Source of the DNA: Paguma larvata | Lineage: Eukaryota; Chordata; Mammalia; Carnivora; Viverridae | Reading direction: 5' to 3' | Assembly (NCBI GenBank): GCA_030068075.1 | Contig: CM057832.1 | Coordinates: 78,710,502-78,774,501, forward strand | Length of the DNA stretch: 64,000 nt | In this document: piece after piece, positions 27,761 through 39,689 of the stretch | Layout: every line of letters starts with the position of its first letter | Position numbering within the stretch: the stretch's first letter is position 1 | Translations under genes and position numbers: made by a program | Notes under the pieces: generated by a model | Databases searched by the model: none | Told to the model about the DNA's origin: nothing | The model's input: the letters and a program-made list of their open reading frames with translations, nothing else

Positions 27761-28780
27761 AAATGAACATCTGTAAGCCTGGCAGGGCCTAAGGGAATAG
27801 ACGGGACTGGACTGGGGGAGACAGGAGGTGAGAACCAGGCATTTCCAAGGCTGTTGGAAAACGAAGATGTGGCCATGAGAATAATTAAGCCCTGCTTGGG
27901 GAATAGTCAGGAGTCATATTGATCAGGGAAGAGGACTCACATTGGAGATTTGTGGGAAAGTATCCCTTGTGTTCATTTAATCTTCTCAACACATCTATGA
28001 TATCAGCATTATTCTTCTTCTGTCCCAGCAGAGAGAGGGGTGGAAATTGTTCGTCATCTTATACATGAATGCCAGATTAGACTTTGGATTTTATTCTGTG
28101 ATAAGAAGAAAGTGACTGAAGAATTCTGGGTAAAAGTGTGAAGTGGCAGGGAGGGAGAGGTATGGTTGGCCTGACCACAGGATGCCAGGCAAGAGGTGAT
28201 AAAACCCCATGGATGGAGACACTGAAGAAGTTTCACAACTCAACCTAATAACACAAATATTCCACGGAGACTCACTTTTTGAAAAATACTTGACCTCATG
28301 CCAGCATATTCTATTTGAAATGTCACCCTCTTACTTAATTCCCTGGTGAACAACTAGCCATCCTTTACAGAAGACTGTCTTTTAGTGTATGCCCAGCTGA
28401 GCTTCCCTTGAGGTTCTCCCTCCCTGGCAGTCATTCTGTACTTGTGGAGAGCTGAACCCTTCAAACAGCCAAAATTTTGGCTAGATCTTTGCCAAAGGGT
28501 GACATCAATTTAAGAGTGGCAATCGGAGCTCTTTCCTTGGGACTTTGGAATAAAAATGGGGATAGCAATCTCTGGACAGTGAAACCATAACTTACAGACT
28601 CAGGAATTCTTGACGATCATGTTCCTACATATGGCTGGGTTGCAGAGAAATTCCGTCTGCCATGAAAAAGAGAGAGAAGGAATATCGATACAGAGACAGG
28701 AGCAGACATGGGAAACAGAAAAATTCCATAACCATTTTCCCAATTTTGGGGTCTAAAAGCATATTGGTATCCTTAAATTT
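27761..28780. other. Flank with probable L2 patches
   Basis: About 28060-28200 (TTGGATTTTATTCTGTGATAAG…GTGACTGAAG) resembles internal L2 sequence in reverse. The rest is unassigned and no gene is seen. Confidence 0.35.
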
Positions 28781-28789
28781 CCCATGTGG

Positions 28790-29255
28790 TTAGCTAAGTA
28801 ATGACCTCCCAAAGATGTCCACATCCTAACCCCCAGGACCTATGCATGTTACCTCATGTGGTAAAAGAGACTGCAAATGTGATAAATTAAGAATGTTGAG
28901 ATAGGCAGATAATCTTGGATCATCCAGGTGGGCCCAGTATAATCACAGATGTCTTTATAAGAGGGAGGAGCAGGGCCAGAGAGCAGGCAGTGGGACAATG
29001 GAAGCAGAGTTGAAAATGGCACGCACTGAAGATGAAGGAAGGGGCCACGAGCCAAGGAAGACTATAAACTCTGAAGAAGACGAGGAATAAATTCCTCCCT
29101 AGAAGGAACCACACCTGCTGACATCTTGATTTTAGACCCTCGGGACTCATTTTTTACTTCTGACCTCCAGAACTGTAAGAGAATAAATTTGTGTTGTTTA
29201 AAGCCACTGAATTTGTGGCAATTTATTACAGTAACACTAGGAAGCTCATACACCT
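28790..29255 (+). mobile_element. MaLR (MLT1-type) LTR remnant
   Basis: CCAAAGATGTCCACATCCTAACCCCCAGGACC, GTGGGCCCAGTATAATCACAG, GGGGCCACGAGCCAAGGAAG, CACACCTGCTGACATCTTGATTTTAG and CTCCAGAACTGTAAGAGAATAAATTTGTGTTG, then AGCCACTGAATTTGTGG, follow the full length of an MLT1-type LTR, including its polyA-signal region. It is solitary, with no internal coding region nearby. Confidence 0.85.
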
Positions 29256-29599
29256 CCCACACACACACTTTTATTTAAAATCAAGTTAGTGTCTTTTAAG
29301 TGCAACCATAAGTATGTAAGTACCGTGTCTTAATACTTAGATGCCACAGACTATAAGACACGCTGCCAAATAAGTATTGGTGTTGGGGTAGGAAAGAAAC
29401 ACTGACACGTTATATGTATGCTTTGATCAAAAGACACGTTCTGATTTCAAAATGCAAAAAAAAAAATGTGTTACTCAGAATTAATGAAATAAGGCAATAT
29501 ATCCTTCAACTCAACCAGCTCCACCTCTGTGAAGACTTCTGTAATTTACCGTAATAAACTCTCCTTTATTGAGTGTGTGTCAAGACTTACATGGATCGT
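29256..29599. other. Flank sequence, nothing recognised
   Basis: AT-rich sequence; an A run is at 29455-29466. No gene is seen. Confidence 0.4.
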
Positions 29600-30060
29600 T
29601 TGTTGTAGCAATTGTCTCCCTACTGAATAGCGGTTTACTTGTTTCTCCAGGTAAACCATGAGCACCTTGGCACAGTCTCTGGTGCCTAGTTTATTGCTTG
29701 CACATAAAATGAATGAGGAAATAAATGAATAGTCTCTGCTCTCAACACACTTCCAGTCCAACGGAAACAGATATGCCACTCTACAAATCAGAGTTTTCAA
29801 AGCACCATGAATAAATTACATAAACGAAACATTCTGGAGGATAGAGTGTGCTCTTTATATATGCGATAAAATTTGCAATAACTGGACGGCAGGGTTGAAG
29901 AAAGTTTGAGAAGTTTTCTCAGAAGAGGTGACAGACATTTCAGCTCAAATATCTCAGCCTTAAAGGATGAGTGGGATTTTTAAAGGCAGAAAAGGGGAGA
30001 GGGGGATGGATTCTAGGCAAAAAGTATAGCATGATCAAGAAAAGATACAATGGAGTGAAG
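29600..30060. mobile_element. L2-like remnants
   Basis: 29640-29735 resembles an L2 3' end in plus orientation (CTTGGCACAGTCTCTGGTGCC…ATGAATGAGGAAATAAATGAATAG). 29890-30010 (AGAAGAGGTGACAGACATTTCAGCTC…AAGGATGAGTGGG) resembles reversed L2 sequence. Boundaries are uncertain. Confidence 0.45.
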
Positions 30061-30999
30061 ATATAATAAAGCACCAGAAAACAGGTAAGTAATTCATTAT
30101 GGCTACAGCATTTGCCAACATGTCATAAAAGGACAGAAGTGGGTCCAGAAAATTTGATCTGGGTGAGAGATGAAGGTGATCTGAAAAGGGAAATGATAGA
30201 AGAAGCCAAAGTGGAAAAGGGGCAGGCCTTACCAATGGGGTAAAATGGCCAAGGACGGGGTTAAATGCAGCAAGAGGAATCAAGTAGGGCATACATGTTA
30301 GGGTGATGATGGAAACAACCCAATGGAAAGGGGAACATTAGAGATGACTCTGATATTTTGATTCTTCACTGTGGATCCTAGAAATATTTTGGTGGGTGGG
30401 GGGTGAGCAACTGTATATTCCAATTGTAAGCCAATCAACGCTTATCAAATACATGAGTAAACACATAAATAAACTACAAAACAAATGATCCATATGTTGA
30501 ATGAATGAATTAACTAATGAATGATAGTTCTGTGCCCAGTGCAAAGTGCAAGTGGGAATAAGGTTGAGGTAGAAGACAGAGGGACCTTTTAGAGCATGCT
30601 GCATCTGGGCTGAAAGGTATTTTGGAGACCATGGTCATAGACACTTGGCCCACCAAGGTAGTCTTCCCCATTGTGGTATGTGTGATTATGTCCTCAGTGA
30701 CTTATCAATCTAGTAGAAACAAACATAAAGTCCAACAGATGTCCCTTAAGGGAAATTTAGAACTTGGCATGAAAGTCAGTACAGTCGTGGGAAGATGCTA
30801 CTAACAGAGAGGTCCACCATAGCCCTTTGGTCACTGGATGCTCAGGAGGAGCTGACAGCAAGAGAAAGTGGCAGAAAGGAAACTGGAGGCAGAGGGAAGC
30901 TTCCTGCCTGATCAGGAGGTACTCCTAGTGGGCACCGAGGCAGCTTCAGGACACACCAGCCCCTCCGTCCGGCCCCAAGAAGTTTGGAGCCTTTCAAAA
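30061..30999. other. Flank, possible further L2 patches
   Basis: GTTGAATGAATGAATT at 30497 is L2-tail-like. Otherwise it is unassigned intergenic sequence without a gene. Confidence 0.35.
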
Positions 31000-31013
31000 A
31001 CTACTTAAATGGT

Positions 31014-31203
31014 ATCAAGAACAAACTTCTAGTTGCCAGAGGGGAAGTGGTGGGGAGATGGGTGAAATATGTGAAGGGGATGGCTTATCATGATGAACGC
31101 TGAGTCATGTATAGAATTGCTGAACCATCCTACTGTATACCCGAAACCAGGTTAAAACTGTATGTTAATTACACTTGAATTGAAAATTACAAAAATAAAT
31201 AGA
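31014..31203 (+). mobile_element. L1 3' end, short insertion with target-site duplication
   Basis: GTTGCCAGAGGGGAAGTGGTGGGGAGATGGGTGAAATA, ATGTATAGAATTGCTGAA and ACTGTATACCCGAAACC…CTGTATGTTAATTACACTTGAATT are the carnivore L1 3' UTR, ending in an A-rich tail. Flanks CTACTTAAATGG (31000) and GTACCTAAATGG (31204) fit a target-site duplication, so this is a strongly 5'-truncated retrotransposition event. Confidence 0.8.
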
Positions 31204-31215
31204 AGTACCTAAATG

Positions 31216-31830
31216 GCTTGATTATCCTCCAACCCCTTGATCTACCTCTACTCTTCTCAATGTTCAATTTAAAGAGTCTTTTCTGTCTTTGTCTTGCTCA
31301 TTGGATAAGCACAACAATGCTTCATCAAATAGAGTGCTTTCTCTGTTTCAGAAAGAAAACTGAGCTGTCTCAGGTCTCAGTTCTGCCAAGGAACCCACAT
31401 GTTTTTGCATGGGTTGGAGGGCCCCGGTGGAGAGGAAAGTGGGTAGGGCAATAGAGTTTGTTGACACTAATATTTCTCAATAATATTTTCTTTGTCAGAG
31501 CTCAGATGTAATCCATGCAAAAGAGTCCAACTGGTTTCCCCCCTGACCCTGGCTTCTAGACTGCAGAGCCTGCTCCCAAATTATGTTACCTTCTTGGGGA
31601 TTTCAACCAGACACGTCTCTGCTATTTGGGGTTTCTATGCTGACAGCCAAAGCTCCCCAGCGGCTCTATTTCATTCAACCGCTTTTACTGGCCCATTAGC
31701 TCAGTCTGCAGTAGCAGGAAACCAGGTCAGTTCTTTAAAGTATACAGACATTCCAAAAATTTCAATAACTGCTTCTTTCCTAATTTGTTCTCTCGGTTTT
31801 TCTGTCTGCTGTGCGGGCTTTGGAGGCTGG
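31216..31830. other. Flank sequence, nothing recognised
   Basis: Contains a 124-codon open frame (31492-31866) without recognisable domain features. No splice or promoter context supports a gene. Confidence 0.4.
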
Positions 31831-31837
31831 ACCAGAT

Positions 31838-32015
31838 CAGCGGCTCTTAAATTTCTCAAGTTATAACCATTTACTGGAATCTGTTGAAAGATAGGAACAC
31901 TTCCTAGGGAAGAAAGCTTAGATCTGGGAGACCATTTAAAGGGGTTCACGGAATCCCCGAAGGCCCTCCACAGTCACGAAGGGAAGAATCTAGGAACCCT
32001 AGATTAAGAACCAAA
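31838..32015. mobile_element. Possible hAT-type MITE
   Basis: GCGGCTCTTAAATTTCTCAAG at the left and CCTAGATTAAGAACC at the right have the form of degraded hAT termini (…GGTTCTTAA / TTAAGAACC…). Confidence 0.4.
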
Positions 32016-32708
32016 TGTCTCTCCAGGTCGAAAGCTCTGAGGCTCCACGCAGGCTAGCAAAGCAAAAAGCATACACAGTCATTCTGAAACATCGGCCTGC
32101 TGAAGCTATCAAGCTGACAGTTGAATGAGTCGTGATGCAAGCGGCCGGCTCTCACCTGTCCTCCTCCACAGCTGCTGAGCAAATACACTGAAGTCGAGAC
32201 AGTAAGATCCTGACTTAAGTAAATCAACCTGTTTCAGATAAAGGCAATGCAAACACCCCGTACACCTCCAAGTCTCCTGCAAACCAAAGATCCTCCAACT
32301 GTAAGTTCTGCCTACAAATGAAGAATAACTAATGGTCTTGTCAATTACCTCAATTTGTCTTCAGATCAGGCTTCCCGCCTCCACAACATGAAGGACTATC
32401 TGCGGATGAGAAAGAAAGTCACCCACATCTAAGCACCGGATTTCTCATCCTGACTTTAAAGGTTTGACATATCACTAGGTTTCCTCTCTGTCACTCTGTA
32501 GAGTCTCAGTGAATAGGCTTTGTCTCTCTCTCTCTTTCTCTCTTTTTTTTAACCAGTATGGGCTGCTGTTCCACAAACAGGTAGTACAGGGTTGCCTCAT
32601 CTCAGTTTTTCCGGTGGATCCTTGAATCCTCACATATGTTGGGGAAAGTCAAATACCAGCTCTTGAGTCCCCCTTTCTCTTTTTGCCCTCGTAGTTATAA
32701 AAATATTC
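32016..32708. other. Flank sequence, nothing recognised
   Basis: No gene. A CT-rich tract occurs at 32521-32552. Confidence 0.4.
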
Positions 32709-32906
32709 TTTTTTTCAACAGTTTTATCATGTTTATTTATTTGGGGGCAGGGAGGGGCAGAGAGAGGGAGACACAGAATCTGAAACAGGCTCCACACTCT
32801 GAGCTGTCAGCACAGAGCCTGACGTGGGGCTTGAACCCACAAACCTTGAGATCATGACCTGAGTCGAAGTAGGACGTTTAACCAACTGAGCCATCCAGGC
32901 GCCCCC
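32709..32906 (-). mobile_element. Felid tRNA-Lys SINE
   Basis: TTATTTATTTGGGGGCAGGG to GAGCCATCCAGGCGCCCCC, the reverse-complement SINE. It lies at the edge of an older LINE-like stretch. Confidence 0.93.
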
Positions 32907-33560
32907 AAAATTTTCAAATATACAGAACCATCGAAAGAACAGGATGACGAACACTTTCGTTTCCTCTGCCTACATTCACCAATTATTTTGCTGTTTGCTT
33001 TATTGTGTATGTATTTTCCAAGACTACATGAACGTAAGTTGCAGTAATTGAAACACTTCACTTATGCATACTACGAAATTTATCTCTTAAGAAAAATCAT
33101 ATTCTCCTCCATAACCACAATACCATTATCATGCCTAAGAAAATTAGCAATGATCCTTAATGTCATCTAATACCCAGTTCGTATTCAAATTTCCCCGAAT
33201 GTTTCCAAATTTGCTTCTGTAGCTAATTTTTGTTTTCCAAACCAATGCATTCAGTTGACATATCTCTTTAGCCTTTTAGTCTAGAGCAATCCCCCCAGCA
33301 CACACAGATTTTTCACGACCTTGATTTTTAAAGAGTCCAGGCTAATTGTCCTGTAGAATGTGCCACATTCTAAATTCGTGTGATTCTTTCCTCTTGTCCC
33401 ATTCATGCTCTTCTCTCCCCTTTATTTCCTAGAAACTGGAAGTTTAGTCTGAAGGTGTTATTAGATTCAGCCTAAACATATTGGCAAGAATACTTCACAA
33501 GTATCTAACAGGCTTTTGCCTCACGCCTAGGGGCACATAATGCCATGTATTTCCACTAGG
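32907..33560. mobile_element. Ancient LINE fragment (probably L1M class)
   Basis: ATATACAGAACCATCGAAAGAACAGGATGACGAACAC, ATAACCACAATACCATTATCATGCCTAAG, CAAATTTCCCCGAATG and GTAGAATGTGCCACATTCT follow the order of a common old mammalian LINE 3' region. The family name is from memory and not certain. Confidence 0.55.
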
Positions 33561-34469
33561 AAAGGCAAAAGATACACTTTCCCTTTAGAATTCGAGAGCA
33601 ACCTATGGGGTTCCCCACAACCTTTCACCTAATGGCTTTAAGAGCCATTGCTACAGTCCTTGACTGAATCAGTCATTGCATTGCACAATGCTCTACCCTC
33701 CCTTCTAGAATTACTCAATCCAAACGATCAATCCTACTGTCGCATCAAGTGAGGTAAGATTAGGTCTGATCCACCTGCCACTGTCGTTGCTTCTTGTTGT
33801 CACACAGTGTCACTGTTGAAGCCTGGTCCTAACAGTCCTCATCGTTCTGGTCCACCCTGAGACCATAGCACTTCAGTCCGGATCCTCGAACAGGCTGCCC
33901 CATCTGCAAAGGAGGCCAACTTTCATTCCTTAGTGCTAAGTGAAGTTACAGGTACTCCTGTCCCCAGGCCTCCAGTTCTCTGGTCCACAGACAGTCTCAT
34001 CTCAGCACATGAGCCTACCCCGGGATGGCTGATTCATGATTCTGTCGTCTTCCACCTCACCAACTCCATGATGGAACCAGCTCATTCCTTTCCCAAAGAC
34101 CCCACCCTCCCCGCCCAGGGAGCAGATGGTTCTTCCATTATAACTATAGAGTGGATCTGATGATGCCTCCTATATCCTCTCTATCCATAAGTCCCTGCAG
34201 TTGATCTTGTACTTGTACAATGTGCATATATTCATGTGCTTTTACAGAAGCTAATGTGCTTCCTTCATAAGGTTATGTATGCAGCTTATAACTATATATG
34301 CGAAGCCAGTCCATTGATGAATTAACCTTTCTCAACACCTAGTTATTCTTTACCCAAATTATCAGGCAGAACTGTAAGGCATGTGGTATATTAAGGGATG
34401 TTTTGAAGCAACTCTACAGAGCAAATAGTTCTGGGTAAAGTAGGTGTCCTAAGTTGATCAGCATAGATT
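33561..34469. other. Flank sequence, nothing recognised
   Basis: No gene or named repeat is seen. Confidence 0.4.
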
Positions 34470-34695
34470 ACGGACAACATTGTCATCAGAGATACTATTT
34501 ATTAGGCATCTGTTATTATAAGACACTTTACATACAGTATGTCTAATCTTCAGAACAGTTCTACGAGGTAGATTTTATTATGTGCAACTTATGGGTAAGA
34601 AAATTGAGGCTCAGCATGGTTAAAAGACATTTCCAAAGTCACACACCGAGGAGCTAGGGAACCCTAGTTCAAACCCAGACCTCTCAGACTCTAAG
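34470..34695 (-). mobile_element. MIR SINE
   Basis: TTATTAGGCATCTGTTATTATAAGACACTTTACATACAGTATG, ACGAGGTAGATTTTATTATG, AAATTGAGGCTCAGCATGGTTAA and CAAAGTCACACACCGAGGAGC follow a full-length MIR in reverse. Confidence 0.85.
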
Positions 34696-35525
34696 GCTTA
34701 TGCTTTCTTCCATTCCCCTTGCTCCTCAGATTGTGTGCAAACCATGTGCTTGATGTTCTCTAATTCTTCGTGTTCCTGGATGCTAAAGAGAAATTCTTCC
34801 ACTGGAGCTCATTCAATGGCACTAACCGAAGAGTCCTGACGGCGTCTTCTCGGATGTCTGCCTACCATATTTATTTGTGCCAAGTACTGGCAAACAGTGT
34901 TTAATTCTAGCCAGTGTTTATCTTTTGCAAATACCTTAGCACCAAGGAAATAGTTTTGGGTTTTTTTTAACCTAAGTAAGGTATTTTTTGTGAGAGTTTT
35001 AAAGTCTATAAGTAAAACCAGAAAGGGAAGATAGGGAATCATAAATTTCTATTTCCTGAGCTTGTTGTTATGCTAAGTCCCACTTCTACCTCACAAAGAA
35101 AATGACCACGACATCCCACTACTTACTGTATTGATGACAGGTAATCCTTCTCCTCCAATTCACCTGCTGGAAAGCAAATGGTTCCAATAACAGGCCAGAA
35201 TGTGATAAATGGGGAGCAAAATCTTCACTGGCTATGGCTCATCCATCATGGCTCCCAGGAGGTAGGACCCAGAGGAGGAGACATGAATGAGGAGACGTTC
35301 CATGTGGCCACCGGGAAGGAACAGGCCACCAAGGTGGCATCTTCTCAGCTTCATGTACACAATTACCAAATTGCTTCCTCGTTTATTCAACATCTAAGTG
35401 CTTGAAACTCACTCTTCTGAGGCAGCCCTCCCTGTCTGCCATCAAGAGCCATCCAAAAAAGACCAACCTTTCGTGTTGTCTTTCAGTTCTCTGTTTATGC
35501 ATTTTGAGAAAAGAGAAGAAAGCCA
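34696..35525. other. Flank sequence, nothing recognised
   Basis: No gene is seen. Confidence 0.4.
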
Positions 35526-35529
35526 GTGT

Positions 35530-35745
35530 CCACTGCTGGCTATGAGCCAGCCAATTTGACATACGCTTTCACATGGAACAGCTACAACAGCCCTAGAAGG
35601 TGAGCTTTATTATGCCATTTTTACAAAGAGATTCTATGTCTTGCTCAAGAATACACAAATATCAGGTGACAGAGTTGAGAAATCCCAGGTCCGTGTGGCC
35701 AGAAAGTCTAGTAACTCTTGATTCTCCTTCCACGTGGTCTCTCCT
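35530..35745 (-). mobile_element. MIR SINE
   Basis: CATACGCTTTCACATGG, AACAGCCCTAGAAGGTGAGCTTTATTATGCCATTTTTACA and AAATATCAGGTGACAGAGTTGAGAAATCCCAGG follow reversed MIR. Confidence 0.65.
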
Positions 35746-35844
35746 CTGTTCTCTGAGGACACATGTCAACATGATAGGCACCAAACACTGTTTTGGACCA
35801 CTAGAGATTTTGAGCTGAAAGAGAACCTAAGTCATCTATTTTCA

Positions 35845-36045
35845 TAAATTTTTTAATGTTTATTTATTTTTGACAGAGACAGAGTGCAAGCAGGGGAAGG
35901 GCAAAGAGAAAGACATAGAATCCAAAGTAGGCTCCAGGCTCTGAGCTGTCAGCACAGAACCCAATTCAGGACTAGAATCCACGGACCTTGAGATCATGAC
36001 CTGAGCTGAAGTCAGACATTTTACTGACTGAGCCTCCAGGGGCCC
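35845..36045 (-). mobile_element. Felid SINE with perfect 18-bp target-site duplication
   Basis: CTAAGTCATCTATTTTCA occurs at 35827-35844 and again, unchanged, at 36046-36063, bracketing a complete reversed SINE. The body is somewhat diverged (GAGCCTCCAGGGGCCCC head). Confidence 0.96.
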
Positions 36046-36063
36046 CTAAGTCATCTATTTTCA

Positions 36064-36645
36064 ATGGCTCTTAGCTTCTCTCCTCTGTCATGTTGACTTA
36101 CACTTCCCTGGCCAAGGTATTCTGTGCTATCTGGGGTCCCATTCAAGAAAACACATCAGAACTCAACTAAGTAGAGCAGCATTGTGATAGGAGACAATGC
36201 TAAGTATGCCTTAATTTTTTATAAAATCAGTATTTACAAACTTTGCTATTTTGGCTGTTATGTTATCTTTAATTACTGCCATAAGTATTATTATCTATTA
36301 TTTTTGTCTCAATACTGGGTTAAAAATCTTGATTTAGTCCAACCAACAGCCAAGGAGAGTAAAGCCCTGTGAAGATAAGTGATCTTCTCAGGTCACTCCG
36401 TTCCTAAGTGGTTTTGCCAGAACAAGTCTTCTGAATCAGGTCTTGCTTCCTACTGCTACACCATAATATCTGACTACCAATCCTGGGCATGGAGAATCTT
36501 TCATTCCTAGCGCTTCCTGACTCCTCTCTCCATGCCCTCTTCTCTCCCTAAGACCATCCTGTTACCTTCTCAGGTCTAAGTCTTTCTTCCTTGAGTATAG
36601 TCCAACTTTCTCCCCACCTGACTCCCACGCCTACTTGCCTTTCTT
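36064..36645. other. Flank, possible old MIR traces
   Basis: About 36330-36470 has weak MIR-like phrases (AGATAAGTGATCTTCTCAGGTCAC). No gene is seen. Confidence 0.35.
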
Positions 36646-36858
36646 TCTTTTTTAATTTTTTTAATTTTTTTTTTTATTTTGGGAAAGAGAATATGAGCAG
36701 GGGAGGGACAGAGAGAGAAAGAAAGAGAGAATCCCAAGCAAACTACACACTGTCAGCACAGAGCCCAATGCGGGGCTCGACCCCAAGAACTAGGAGATGA
36801 TGACCTGGGCTGAAATCAAGAATCTGGTGCTCAACTGACCGAGTCACCCAGGCGCTCC
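36646..36858 (-). mobile_element. Felid tRNA-Lys SINE with target-site duplication
   Basis: Poly-T to GAGTCACCCAGGCGCTCC reversed SINE. CTACTTGCCTTTCTT (36631) and CCACTGCCTTTCTT (36862) flank it. Confidence 0.92.
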
Positions 36859-36953
36859 GCCCCACTGCCTTTCTTAACTAGCTACCTCAGAGAAAAAGCA
36901 ACTCAGCCCACTTTCAGATGAAGATGGCTCGGCACCACACTATCTGTGCCACA

Positions 36954-37320
36954 GAACAATGGTTCTCAAATATTTTGATCTCACAATGCTTTGCACTCCT
37001 CAAAATTATTGACAATTCCAAAAAGCTCCAAAATAAACAAACAAAGAAATTAGTGAGTAAGACAGCATTGTTTTCTATGTTTGCAAACCTCTTTAGTGTC
37101 TGGCTTATTAGAAGACAGCTGGGTTCTCCTATCTGCCTCTGCATTTGATCTGTTGTGAATCACATGTCATGAAGCTTCTGGAAAACTCCACCATGCGTCC
37201 ATGAGGGAATGAGGGTTAAAAAGGCAAATATTCTCTTAGAATTACTATGAAAATAGTTCTGACTTCACAGACCCACCTCAGGATCCACAGGTGTCCTAGG
37301 AACATAACTGAAAACTATTT
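36954..37320. mobile_element. hAT-Charlie-type element remnant
   Basis: It starts ATGGTTCTCAAATATTTTGATCTCACAATGC, a degraded CAGTGGTTCTCAA terminus. It continues with CTTTAGTGTCTGGCTTATTAGAAGACAGCTGGGTTCTC, ATCACATGTCATGAAGC, CTCTGGAAAACTCCACC and AATAGTTCTGACTTCACAGACCC, in the order of a well-known hAT nonautonomous element. Confidence 0.75.
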
Positions 37321-38619
37321 GGAGCAATAAACTTGGAGTTAGAGGAGTCCCACGCCTGTGACCACTTACTAGCTATGTGACCTCGGGGATGATTTCATAG
37401 ATAAGAAACAGCCTGATACAGACAGCAAATGCACTTTTAAAAGCTTTTTTTAAAGCTTCTCCCAAAGATGTTTTTATGTAAAGAGATCGTGCCTAGGTAT
37501 AGTGTCTGAATACAAGGAAATGACTCTCTAATGGTGGACTATCTGGCAGGTAAGGAAGGAGAGATAGAAAACGAATTTTGGAAAGTGGTGGTGGTGGTGG
37601 GTATCGCTTGGGTCACCTGTTCCCTACATCCTCTGGTCCACATCATGCATGTGCCCATTTTATGGAAAACTTCGAGCTATGGTAGCATTGTTTTATTTCG
37701 TCCAGGAGAAGCTGCTGTGTCTGAGTTTCAATCTACGCTGACTCATCTGAACGCACCTCTGCCCACAGCTGTGAACAGGAAGTCTTGTGAGAGATTGTCC
37801 CGTGGAGATGAGTCCTGTTGATTGAATGACCTTTTGATTGGAACCTGCTGTTGGGTCTTTCTTTCTCCCCGCCTGGGAAGCCCTCACCCTCCCACCCCCA
37901 CCCCACACCACGCCACAGGCACGTGCGGAGTCTGGGACTCATCCCAATCTATTTTCTCACTAGATAATGAGCAGGAATTCTTAATTAGACTTAGTTCTTT
38001 GGGAATTGTTGCTGTGGGTGTTATAAATAATAGAGTACGGCTGCATTCAGAACTGTAAAATTTATTTTTGGCTGCCTGGTGCACTCTGCCATCCTTCACA
38101 GCCACGTAGGACCAAGAACAAGCACTAAGGCCGTAGTCCTGCCAGTGAGGAAGCAGGGTTTCCAGGACCTTCCGATTTGCCCTTTAATTGAATCACGTTG
38201 CCGCACCCCCAAATAAAAGGAAGCGCTGAGGAAGGCTGGTGCGGCCTTACCAGCCCTGACTTGTAAGTGCTCTTAGTTTCAATTTGAATATAGTTGGAAC
38301 CACGCGACTGAAATGTTGGAAGGGAGGAAAACGTGGTCAGGGGAGAAATACAGATGCCGTTGTCTGCTGCCCTCCAGCAGGCATTAGCAATCTGAGAGTT
38401 GAGCAAGCAGGTACCATAAGTGGCCTGTCAGGTGGGGCCTCTAGTTAGCAGCAGAGCACACGCTCCACCTGTAGGGGGCAGCACCTCCAGCTGACTGCTG
38501 CCTACTACACGATACAGTGATCCCAAAGGTGCCAAACCTGATTTTTCCGTAGAATCCAGAATCTGGATTTTTTTTTTTTAAAGTGAAATCTCCCAATACT
38601 TAGATGTTTATACACCTTC
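37321..38619. other. Flank sequence, mostly unique
   Basis: A short GTGGTGGTGGTGG tract is at 37585-37600 and AAGCTT palindromes near 37438-37460. A MIR-like phrase (CCACTTACTAGCTATGTGACCTCGGGGATGA) is at 37361-37391. No gene is seen. Confidence 0.4.
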
Positions 38620-38802
38620 TTTTTTTTTTTAAGTTTATTTATTTTGAGAGAGAGAATGATCTGGGGAGGGGCAAAAGCGGGGCGGGGCAGAGGATCCCAA
38701 GCAGGCTCGGTGCTGACATCAGAGAACCCAACTCGGGGCTTGAACTCACGAACCCTGAGATCGTGAGCTGAGCCGAAGCCGACCGAGCCGCCCAGGCGCC
38801 CC
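38620..38802 (-). mobile_element. Felid tRNA-Lys SINE
   Basis: Poly-T/AAGTTTATTTATTTTGAG to GAGCCGCCCAGGCGCCCC. It retains several CpG dinucleotides (CTCGGGG, CACGAACC, GCCGAAGCCGACCGAGCCG), which suggests a young copy. Confidence 0.94.
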
Positions 38803-39281
38803 TTAAATGTTTTCACATTTTTAAATAATTCAATTTTTTTCCAATGAAAATTCAACGAAACAATTTTTCCAAAACAATTTTAACAAAAATGTCTGTGGGC
38901 TGCCAGTTTGTGTCCTGTAACCCATGGTCTCATTGCTCATAGTGCACGACGGTTTCTTACAGCCCCAAACGCTGTGAGTCGTGCCTCACATTGCCCAGGG
39001 CTCAGCTTTTCTTTGTTTTTGTCTTCTCCGATGATGCAAATCTGCACTTCACGCTACCGCAAACCACGTAGCACTGTAACTGATATTTCGCAATTTTAGG
39101 AGCTGATTTCCTGTGCTTTTTTACAGAGCTGACATGTTTACCCAAGAATATTCTTCCTTCTGGAAGGTTGCAGAGATCACCAAGTAAGTATAACCTAGGG
39201 GTTGTCTCTTCCCCTAGCCTGGTCCCCCAAGGTGCACTGATATGCAATACAGTCAACGCCTTTTTCTCAATATGCCTTGAC
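38803..39281. other. Flank sequence, nothing recognised
   Basis: No gene or named repeat is seen. Confidence 0.4.
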
Positions 39282-39299
39282 AAAGAGAAGTCCAAGTAG

Positions 39300-39514
39300 G
39301 GGGTGCCTGGGTGGCTCAGTCAGTTAAGCATCAGACTTTGGTTCAGGTCATGATCTCACAGTTCCGGAGTTTGAGCCTCACATCAGGCTCTGTGCTGACA
39401 GCTCAGAGCCTGAAGCCTGTTCTGCAGCTCTGTCTCCCTCTCTCTCTCTGCCCCTCCCTGCTTGTGCTCTCTCTGTCTTTCAAAAATGAATAAAAACATT
39501 AAAAAATAAAAAAG
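39300..39514 (+). mobile_element. Felid tRNA-Lys SINE with target-site duplication
   Basis: GGGTGCCTGGGTGGCTCAG to an A-rich tail. AGAGAAGTCCAAGTAG occurs just before (to 39299) and just after (39517-39532). Confidence 0.95.
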
Positions 39515-39532
39515 AGAGAGAAGTCCAAGTAG

Positions 39533-39689
39533 AAATATCCATCAGTCGGTCAATCAAACATAAGTCCTAGAGGAAAACCAGAAGACAAGCCAGAGCAATG
39601 GGCAGAAAAACAGAGAAAAATACTACAGAAACACTTCTACTTACACGGTACAGTTCTCTCTTTCCAGGGAGCTCCTAGAAAGGAGAGTT
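39533..39689. other. Flank sequence, nothing recognised
   Basis: Short interval without recognisable features. Confidence 0.4.

Noticed and set aside
28790..29255. Possible endogenous retrovirus with coding region
   Set aside because: Only solitary LTR-type sequence of the MaLR class is present, with no gag, pol or env similarity around it.
37438..37460. AAGCTTTTTTTAAAGCTT near-palindrome as an RNA hairpin
   Set aside because: Short and AT-rich, readily explained by chance. No transcript context.
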